A stretch of 40,147 nt of DNA from Microcoleus sp. CAWBG506. GTDB taxonomy: Bacteria; Cyanobacteriota; Cyanobacteriia; Cyanobacteriales; Microcoleaceae. Each line of letters starts with the position of its first letter. The first letter of the stretch is position 1. Of the stretch, positions 34,307 to 40,147 are shown in pieces. The position numbers and the translations under genes were made by a program. The notes under the pieces were generated by a model. The model was not told where the DNA came from. It saw only the letters and a list, made by a program, of their open reading frames with translations, and searched no databases. Location: assembly GCA_020883125.1 (NCBI GenBank), contig JAHREW010000034.1, positions 9,799 through 49,945 of the forward strand. The letters are read 5' to 3'.

Positions 34307-34963
34307 ATGAGCGATCGAACATTACGCATTTTTCGTCGCCAATCCTCCGTCAGCGTCCTCGGCCCAGGTAAACGCGCCGTAGTCTGGGTGCAAGGCTGTC
34401 AGTTTGCTTGTAACAACTGCATTGTCCCTGATTCTTGGGATGAGACGGCTGGGGAATTGCTAACAGTGGCAGAATTAACAGATTGGACGATCGCACAGCC
34501 GGAAATTGAGGGCCTCACCTTCTCTGGCGGAGAACCAATGCTACAAGCTGAGGCTTTGTTGGACTTGGTAGAGTCAGTGCGACAGCAAGTCGATCGAGGA
34601 GTGGTGTGCTACACAGGCTACCGCTTAGAACATCTACAGCAGCACGGAACACCAGCACAGCAAGCCTTTTTGCAGCAGATTGACTTATTAATCGATGGAG
34701 TCTATGTCGAGCAAAAACATGGAGATTTGCTCTGGCGGGGCTCGACAAATCAGCGATTGTTGCCTTTGACAAATCGCTATCAATCACTAATTTCTGCAAT
34801 GATTTCTCAAGGCGATCGCTCGGCCGGATTAGAGTTTTTTATGGAAAAAACAGGAGAAATAGGGTTTTTCGGTGTACCGATTATACCGGGATTTTATCAA
34901 GAATTTGAATCTAGAATGTTGAGCCGTGGAGTAATTGTTAACCCGATAAAAGAGGAAAACTAA
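34307..34963 (+). CDS. Radical SAM / 4Fe-4S activase-like protein
   Basis: 218 aa from the ATG at 34307 (upstream TTG at 34289 is weaker). The CxxxCxxC iron-sulfur motif is C31-QFA-C35-NN-C38 in VWVQGCQFACNNCIVPDSW, followed by GLTFSGGEPMLQ, the SAM-binding GGEP motif, and CYTGYRLE. Sequence and size resemble NrdG/PFL-activase-type proteins, which generate a glycyl radical on a partner enzyme. No NrdD or glycyl-radical enzyme is encoded nearby. Instead it heads an operon with coiled-coil, AAA+ and VWA proteins; its stop overlaps the next start (TAATG). This suggests a modifying role within that system. Confidence 0.88.
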   Translation: MSDRTLRIFRRQSSVSVLGPGKRAVVWVQGCQFACNNCIVPDSWDETAGELLTVAELTDWTIAQPEIEGLTFSGGEPMLQAEALLDLVESVRQQVDRGVVCYTGYRLEHLQQHGTPAQQAFLQQIDLLIDGVYVEQKHGDLLWRGSTNQRLLPLTNRYQSLISAMISQGDRSAGLEFFMEKTGEIGFFGVPIIPGFYQEFESRMLSRGVIVNPIKEEN

Positions 34964-36252
34964 TGAGTACAAATCCTAAAAATGCTCAAGCATAGCTAGA
35001 AAGAAAAAAGCGAGAGCAGCTAGAACGAGAGCGGGAACGTCAAGCACGGGAAGAGGCAAGGCGACGAGCCGAACGAGCCGAACAAGAGCGCCGTCAACGC
35101 TTAGAAGCTTTGAGAAATAAGTCGATCGCCCAAACTCAAGCTGTGACAACTCAAGTCCAGCAACAACAAAGCTCTTTGTATAGCCAGGATAGCACCGAAC
35201 TCCAAAAACGGTGTCAGAAATTGCTCGATATCCTGCGCTCATCACAGACTGAATCTCAAATTCAAAACGCAGTTCAAGAAGCACCACGCATCGAACAAGA
35301 ATTGAATCAAGCTGTTAGTCGCAAACGTCGGGACGATGAAGAGAAAAAGCGCAAAGCAGAATTAGAAAAACAGGAGTTTGAACTACAGGAAATAGAGCGA
35401 CAAGTTTCCCAAATTTCACCAGCCCACGCTACTAAATTTGATAGCAGTGGACGTGTCGCACTACAGCAAGCGATCGCCAGCGTTAAATCGGCGATCGCCA
35501 GCGGCAACCCCGAAACCGTCCGCGCACCTTTGGCCAATGCCATAGAAACAGTACAACGCCATGCCAATTTAGTAGCACAGCGCCTCGCCGACTGGCGACA
35601 ACGCCAAGCCCAAGCCGAACAAGCCCTTGGAGAAGTGCGAGACATGATTGCCGGTTTAAAAGCCGATGTCGTCGTGATGCGGTGGCACGGGCATTCTGTA
35701 GCTGAACTGGAAACCCAAGCACAAACAGCAGTTCAAGCCATAACAGCAGAACAATTTGAAGTACCAGGCAACATCCTAGCAGCAGCTAAAACGCGGGAAC
35801 AGCAAATAGTTAGCGAAGCAAATGCCGAGCAAATTCAAGCTGACCAGCGCGATTATATCGCCAACAGTATTGCTCAAACTTTGCAAGATATGGGATTTAT
35901 TGTCAGTGCCCCGGAAGCCGAATATTCCGAACATCCCAAAACAGCCATTATTTTGAAAGCAGCTACCGCTTCCGGTAAAGGAATTAGTGTCAGCGTTCCG
36001 GTAGATGGTGAAGTTTGGTACAGCGTCGATGGATATCCGAAAAGCACCCAAGCAGCCGTTGGCGGTGGTAATGCTGCTGTCTGTGACGAAGCTGAACAAG
36101 TGCTTACAGAAATGCACACCGCCCTAGAAGCTGAATTTGGCGTCAAAATGAGTGCAATTTCTTGGGAAGGTAAAGACCCCGATCGCGAATTGCGTAAAGC
36201 TGATGAACTGCCTAATAGCGACGAGCAGCAAAGCAGAGGAGGTATGCGATAA
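34963..36252 (+). pseudogene. Coiled-coil protein gene with in-frame TAG at codon 11
   Basis: The natural start is the ATG at 34963, fused to the previous stop as TAATG. Codon 11 (34993-34995) is TAG, likely from CAG. The same frame then runs open for 418 codons to 36252 and is clearly coding straight after the stop (LERKKREQLERERERQAREE). Without the stop the protein has ~429 aa: a highly charged coiled coil (1-~140), more helices (SIAQTLQDMGFIV at the hinge) and a C-terminal ~110-residue beta/alpha domain with VDGEVWYSVDGYP and a single conserved-looking Cys in AAVCDEAEQVLTEM. That tail faintly recalls the DUF2997/Ycf46-associated proteins. It may be a dead allele, a sequencing error, read-through, or restart at the TTG at 35110. 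Confidence 0.8.
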
Positions 36253-36284
36253 AAGTCCCTATTTCCTAAATCTAAAATTGCGGA

Positions 36285-36324
36285 CAATGTAAAGGTAATT
36301 TACCTTCTATTTACCTTTACATTG
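36285..36324. promoter_or_regulatory. Perfect 14-bp inverted repeat upstream of the AAA+ gene
   Basis: CAATGTAAAGGTAA (36285-36298) and its exact complement TTACCTTTACATTG (36311-36324) flank a 12-base loop. It sits within the operon, 33 bp after the coiled-coil gene stop and 45 bp before the AAA+ ATG. It could be an operator, attenuator hairpin or mRNA-processing site. Low G/C and no T run argue against a simple terminator. Confidence 0.8.
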
Positions 36325-36369
36325 ACCTCTTCTCAAATCTCAATTCCCTCATCTAAAATCCCAAATAAA

Positions 36370-38391
36370 ATGAACGCCTCCGATCCAATATCTTCTCGCT
36401 GGATTCAGGAATTTGATCAACAAATTCATCGCCGCCAACATATTGTTTTATATGGCAATATTCACGACCAATTTCTCTGGCGCGGTAGCTATCAAGGTGT
36501 ACACGAATTTCTGAATGCCTATTTTCAGGACTTGAAATTTGAGATCATCGTTCGGTATGACCCTGTAGATGGGTTTAATTTTGCCAACACAGAAATGAGG
36601 CAACGCTTTGATGAATTAGTACGGAGTGGGGTAGCCAGACGGAATCCAGATTTAATACAAAACCAGCAAGCACCTGCACCAACACCTCCACCAGCTAATC
36701 CTAATCCAATGGCAGCACCCCCACGAGCCAATCCAGGGGCAGCAGGCCGTGCGGTAAATGCCAGAGTCTCACCAGAAGACGCTTTTGGCAATTTGCGGGC
36801 AGTAGTATCGCAGCCTGTAATCCCCGTGGGAGTAATAGTTGACTTGGGAGATATGCTGACTTCTAACCCCAGTCGCTATGCCGCAGAAGAGCGAAATGCC
36901 CTGATGTTGCTGAATAAATGCACCCTAGAGGCGTCGGTGATCCGAGAGGGTGTTTTGAGCGGATATCGCAATACTTTGGTGATTTTGGCTAGGGACTTCA
37001 AGCGTGTACCAGAGTGGTTTCACCAAAGCAATCCGTTTGTGGGGATGGTGCAAATGTCGCGTCCCCACAAGGATGAGCGCCGTCAATTTGCTATGCGCTT
37101 TCTTTGTCCTGGTGGGGGGTCTGGGGGCTTTTATGGGGGCGATCGCATTAACACCAAGCGCCCCTCTCCTCAACAACCTTCGGATCTCGAAATTATTGCA
37201 GATGAATTTGCCGATCTTACCGAAGGATTTCGAGCAATGGACTTGGATGCTTTGCGCGCCACCTCTTGGCGGGAACGGATTTTGCTACGAGTCAAAGAAG
37301 TCTGGCGTTTAGTTGATTTCTATAAATTCGGTTTGCGCGACGATCCTTGGGAACAGTTGAGTCCTGAAAAAGTGCGATCGGCAAAAGTAGAACTATCTCG
37401 TACAGTCATCGGTCAACCTCGTGCGGTTAATGCCGTCACTACCATGTTAACCAGTGCGCGAGTCGGATTGACGATCGGCAGCAACAGCGGACGCAGCGGC
37501 AAACCCAAAGGCATTTTCTTCTTTGTCGGCCCCACAGGAGTAGGCAAAACCGAACTAGCAAAAGCCATGACTAAACTCGTGTTTGGAGATGAAAAAGCCT
37601 TTGCCCGTTTCGATATGAGCGAATACAAAGAAGAACACGCCGCCGAGAAATTAGCCGGTGCTCCCCCCGGCTTTGTGGGCTACGAAGAAGGAGGACAGTT
37701 AACCAATCGGGTAATCGAGCAACCCTACAGTATCTTGCTGTTTGATGAAATTGAAAAAGCCCATCCCAAGGTATTGGATAAATTCTTGCAAATCCTAGAA
37801 GATGGTAGACTTACTGATGGCAAAGGACAGACAGCCTACTTCAATCAAACAGCCATTATTTTCACTAGCAATATCGGAGCATCCGATTTAACAGATCCGC
37901 AGACAGGAGGGCTGATCCGACGCGGCATCATGAACCAAGTTCAGGAAGGAAACGCCAATGACTTCTGTTACGAACAAGTAGAAACCCACTTCAGAACCGA
38001 AGTAGATTGGTACTTTACCAGTCGCATTGGTCGGGCGGAATTGCTCAATCGTTTGGGAGACAATATTGTGGTATTTGATTTACTGCGACCGAGTTTTGTA
38101 GCATTAATTGGGCAGAAATTTTTACGGATGCTCTCAGAATCTGCTCTAGACAAATACCGAGTTACTCTCAACTTTATGCCCTCAGTTCTAGATGTTTTGA
38201 GTGTGCGGATGGAACAAGGTAACAACTTACTATTCGGAGGGCGACGAATCAAAACAAATTTAGAGTCTTTGGTGGAACGTCCGCTTAACAGTTGGATTTT
38301 CGATAATTGTCCTGACATGACTAAATTAGCAGGACGTACTCTGGAGATTGGTATGACAAGTGATGGAAATTTAGAGGTAAATTATGTTTAA
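36370..38391 (+). CDS. Tandem AAA+ ATPase: degenerate first module, Clp-type second module
   Basis: 673 aa from the ATG at 36370 (TTG at 36322 is an alternative). Residues ~10-250 look like an AAA module without Walker A (RRQHIVLYGNIHDQFLW in its place), with a Walker-B-like VGVIVDLGD (D158) and RNTLVILARDF strand, reminiscent of Ycf46-type proteins; a Pro/Ala/Asn linker (~97-135) interrupts it. Residues ~335-600 are a ClpA/B-like AAA_2 module: GPTGVGKT (387-394, K393), DMSEYKEEHAAEKL, PPGFVGYEEGG pore loop, Walker B LLFDEIEKAH (D459/E460) and FTSNIG sensor 1. It may be a remodelling ATPase. Its stop overlaps the VWA start by 8 bp. Confidence 0.9.
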   Translation: MNASDPISSRWIQEFDQQIHRRQHIVLYGNIHDQFLWRGSYQGVHEFLNAYFQDLKFEIIVRYDPVDGFNFANTEMRQRFDELVRSGVARRNPDLIQNQQAPAPTPPPANPNPMAAPPRANPGAAGRAVNARVSPEDAFGNLRAVVSQPVIPVGVIVDLGDMLTSNPSRYAAEERNALMLLNKCTLEASVIREGVLSGYRNTLVILARDFKRVPEWFHQSNPFVGMVQMSRPHKDERRQFAMRFLCPGGGSGGFYGGDRINTKRPSPQQPSDLEIIADEFADLTEGFRAMDLDALRATSWRERILLRVKEVWRLVDFYKFGLRDDPWEQLSPEKVRSAKVELSRTVIGQPRAVNAVTTMLTSARVGLTIGSNSGRSGKPKGIFFFVGPTGVGKTELAKAMTKLVFGDEKAFARFDMSEYKEEHAAEKLAGAPPGFVGYEEGGQLTNRVIEQPYSILLFDEIEKAHPKVLDKFLQILEDGRLTDGKGQTAYFNQTAIIFTSNIGASDLTDPQTGGLIRRGIMNQVQEGNANDFCYEQVETHFRTEVDWYFTSRIGRAELLNRLGDNIVVFDLLRPSFVALIGQKFLRMLSESALDKYRVTLNFMPSVLDVLSVRMEQGNNLLFGGRRIKTNLESLVERPLNSWIFDNCPDMTKLAGRTLEIGMTSDGNLEVNYV

Positions 38392-39634
38392 TTTAGAACT
38401 GGCCTGGGATCGATCGGCAAAAATTAGCTCCCAAAAGACAACTCATGTACTCCGAGTGCGAATTCGTCCTCAAACTGGACGGACTGGCTTACCTAGTTTA
38501 CCTTTAAGATTGGCGATCGCCCTTGATAACAGCCAGTCAATGGAAGGGGAAAAATTGCAACGCGCCAAAGAAGCCTGCCGCGTCGTTGTTGGTCAGTTGC
38601 GCGACACAGACCGCCTATCGATCGCAGCCTTCTCTAGCAGAGTAACACCTTTGTTGCAATCCCTCGCAGGCGGTTCTGCGGGGGTAGCAGCGGCCAATGC
38701 AGCCATTTCTGGGTTACAAACAGACAGCGTAACTCGTACAGACTTGGCATTAGATTGGCTTCAGAACGCTTTTCCCAAAGAAAACGGAGTGGCGCGGGTG
38801 GGAATTCTGATTACCGATGGTCATGCTACCAATTCTAGAGGTACTGTTTTAGATGATGTCACAGCCCTAATTGACCAGTCGGCGCAACTTAGTCAATCTG
38901 GGTTTGTTTTGTGCACCGTAGGTTTGGGAAAAGCTGCTAATTTCAACACAGCATTTCTCACAGATTTGAGTGACAAAGGACAGGGTGCATTTATCTATGC
39001 TGATGCTTTATCTAGCCTAGAACCTCTGTTGCAAGAAAGGCTAGCTGCTTGTCAGGCGATCGCCACCGAATCTGCTAAACTACGGTTAATTCCAGCTACC
39101 GATGTCATCCTCACGGGCTTCTGTCGCTTCCGTCCCGAATATTTGCCGCTAGAAGAAACAGTCAAAAACGAATTAAGCTTAGGTGCAATTCGGACTGATT
39201 CTCCCACTGATGTACTAATTGAATTAGTTACTCCCCCCAGCAGATTATTTGGAGAACCCGCAGGAAATCGCAACGTGATTTCTGTAGAGTTAACCGCCAG
39301 TGGATTAACTACCCCCATCGTCGCCACAGGAGCGATTAATTATACCACTTCTCGCACCGAAGTACAAAAAATGAATAAAGAGGTAGATCTAGACCGCAAT
39401 TGCTGGGGAATAAATCTTGATACTAAAGAGAGGGTAGATATCGGCGATACTAATCCTAAACGTACCGGAGATTTGCTAGTAAATATTCAAGTTAGAGCTA
39501 CCAAAATAGGACAACTTGATATAGCTAAGGATGCCGCCCAGCAACTAGAGGATTTGAAAAAAGATGGAAAATTGAACCCAGATAGAGCAACGGGAATGTT
39601 GAGAGATTCCCGCAATCTCGGCAGCAAAACCTAA
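38384..39634 (+). CDS. von Willebrand factor A domain protein
   Basis: 416 aa. The ATG lies inside the last codons of the AAA+ gene (ATGTTTAA overlap), so translation is probably coupled. The VWA domain spans ~40-210 with a complete metal-ion-dependent adhesion site: D48-x-S50-x-S52 in LDNSQSM, T119 in TRTDLALDW and D145 in ILITDGH. Residues ~215-416 are a beta-rich domain and a helical tail (AAQQLEDLKKDGKLN) with a basic end. There is no signal peptide or TM helix, so it is cytosolic. VWA proteins paired with AAA+ ATPases commonly act as substrate adaptors (MoxR-VWA, chelatases, RavA-ViaA); pairing with a Clp-type AAA_2 module is less usual. Confidence 0.92.
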   Translation: MFNLELAWDRSAKISSQKTTHVLRVRIRPQTGRTGLPSLPLRLAIALDNSQSMEGEKLQRAKEACRVVVGQLRDTDRLSIAAFSSRVTPLLQSLAGGSAGVAAANAAISGLQTDSVTRTDLALDWLQNAFPKENGVARVGILITDGHATNSRGTVLDDVTALIDQSAQLSQSGFVLCTVGLGKAANFNTAFLTDLSDKGQGAFIYADALSSLEPLLQERLAACQAIATESAKLRLIPATDVILTGFCRFRPEYLPLEETVKNELSLGAIRTDSPTDVLIELVTPPSRLFGEPAGNRNVISVELTASGLTTPIVATGAINYTTSRTEVQKMNKEVDLDRNCWGINLDTKERVDIGDTNPKRTGDLLVNIQVRATKIGQLDIAKDAAQQLEDLKKDGKLNPDRATGMLRDSRNLGSKT

Positions 39635-39675
39635 TAAGTTGACGTGGATCTAATTTCAACAACTCTGTTTCTTCT

Positions 39676-40147
39676 AGCTACTCGTTAATCCCCAGAAACC
39701 GGGTTTTTACCGAGATTAAAGGCTATTAACGAAGATTTTGGGAAAAACCCGGTTTCTAACTACTCGTTAATCCCCAGAAACCGGGTTTTTACCCAGATTA
39801 AAGGCTATTAACGAAGATTTTGGGAAAAACCCGGTTTCTAACTACTCGTTAATCCCCAGAAACCGGGTTTTTACCGAGATTAAAGGCTATTAACGAAGAT
39901 TTTGGGGAAAACCCGGTTTCTAACTACTCGTTAATCCCCAGAAACCGGGTTTTTACCGAGATTAAAGGCTATTAACGAAGATTTTGGGGAAAACCCGGTT
40001 TCTAGCTACTCGTTAATCCTCAGAAACCGGGTTTTTACCGAGATTAAAGGCTATTAACCAAGATTTTGGGAAAAACCCGGTTTCTAGCTACTCGTTAATC
40101 CCCAGAAACCGGGTTTTTACCGAGATTAAAGGCTATTAACGAAGATT
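39676..40147. repeat. Array of six 82-bp hairpin units, truncated by the window end
   Basis: GAAACCGGGTTTTT starts at 39695, 39777, 39859, 39941, 40023 and 40105, exactly 82 bp apart. Each complete unit reads AGAAACCGGGTTTTTA, then GATTAAAGGCTATTAAC, then TTTTGGG(A/G)AAAACCCGGTTTCT and TACTCGTTAATCC. Units differ at only a few bases, and the sixth is cut by the window end. The intervening DNA is itself repeated, so it is not a CRISPR array. It starts 41 bases after the VWA stop and shares its palindrome with 3194-3258. Confidence 0.95.

Noticed and set aside
34307..34963. Naming the radical SAM gene nrdG
   Set aside because: The CxxxCxxC motif and size fit, but no class III ribonucleotide reductase gene is visible and the operon context differs.
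39676..40147. Possible CRISPR array
   Set aside because: The regular 82-bp period has no unique spacers: the whole unit is repeated, and no cas genes are present.
1..40147. tRNA or other structured RNA genes
   Set aside because: No cloverleaf with a T-loop GTTCRANNC and matching acceptor stem was found by eye; a covariance-model scan would be decisive.

Overview
The window looks like part of the chromosome of a filamentous cyanobacterium, probably of the Oscillatoriales/Microcoleus type. This is inferred from the very frequent HIP1-type octamer GCGATCGC, cyanobacteria-typical families (DUF3038/DUF4335 pair, DUF2854, a CHAT-TPR protein), and intergenic DNA crowded with short palindromic repeats. 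No rRNA, tRNA or CRISPR array was recognised.

Layout. 1-455 holds two copies of a 211-bp G/C-rich repeat. 456-3170 is a TPR-CHAT protease-like protein. 3262-5288 (minus) is an RNA-repair pair: a T4 Rnl1-like RNA ligase followed by a T4 Pnkp-like kinase-phosphatase. 5476-8490 carries a small secreted protein, hemC and a cytosolic trypsin-like protease. 8491-9031 is repeat DNA. 9032-11468 (minus) is the DUF3038-DUF4335 pair, split by a minisatellite. 11899-13623 is a type II restriction-modification cassette with a controller protein and recognisable C-boxes. A 112-bp MITE-like element and mutS2 (interrupted in frame by dispersed repeats) follow. 16751-23324 holds a receiver-histidine kinase, an aldehyde dehydrogenase with its DUF779 partner, a sugar-epimerase-like SDR, a DUF3598-like protein, DUF2854 and a small conserved-looking protein. 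23620-23787 is a 55-aa gene.

24269-31343 is dominated by polyphosphate metabolism: ppk1 (minus) and a two-domain PPK2 (plus). A candidate Pho box lies just upstream of ppk2. Between them are a tandem GNAT protein and a TnpB-only IS200/IS605-type element whose RuvC site looks rearranged. 31510-34216 has a YdcF-like membrane protein, a small membrane protein and glutaminase.

The best candidate for an undescribed system is the four-gene operon 34307-39634: a radical SAM activase-like protein, a coiled-coil protein, a tandem AAA+ protein (degenerate first module, Clp-type second) and a von Willebrand factor A protein. The genes abut or overlap. The coiled-coil gene has an in-frame TAG at codon 11. 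A perfect 14-bp inverted repeat precedes the AAA+ gene, and directly after the operon lies an array of six 82-bp units, each able to form a GAAACCGGG/CCCGGTTTC hairpin, running off the window end.

Several genes here have absorbed intergenic repeats into their reading frames (mutS2, the CHAT gene, the 32539-32889 gene), and many apparent N-terminal extensions are translated repeats; starts were moved inward accordingly.
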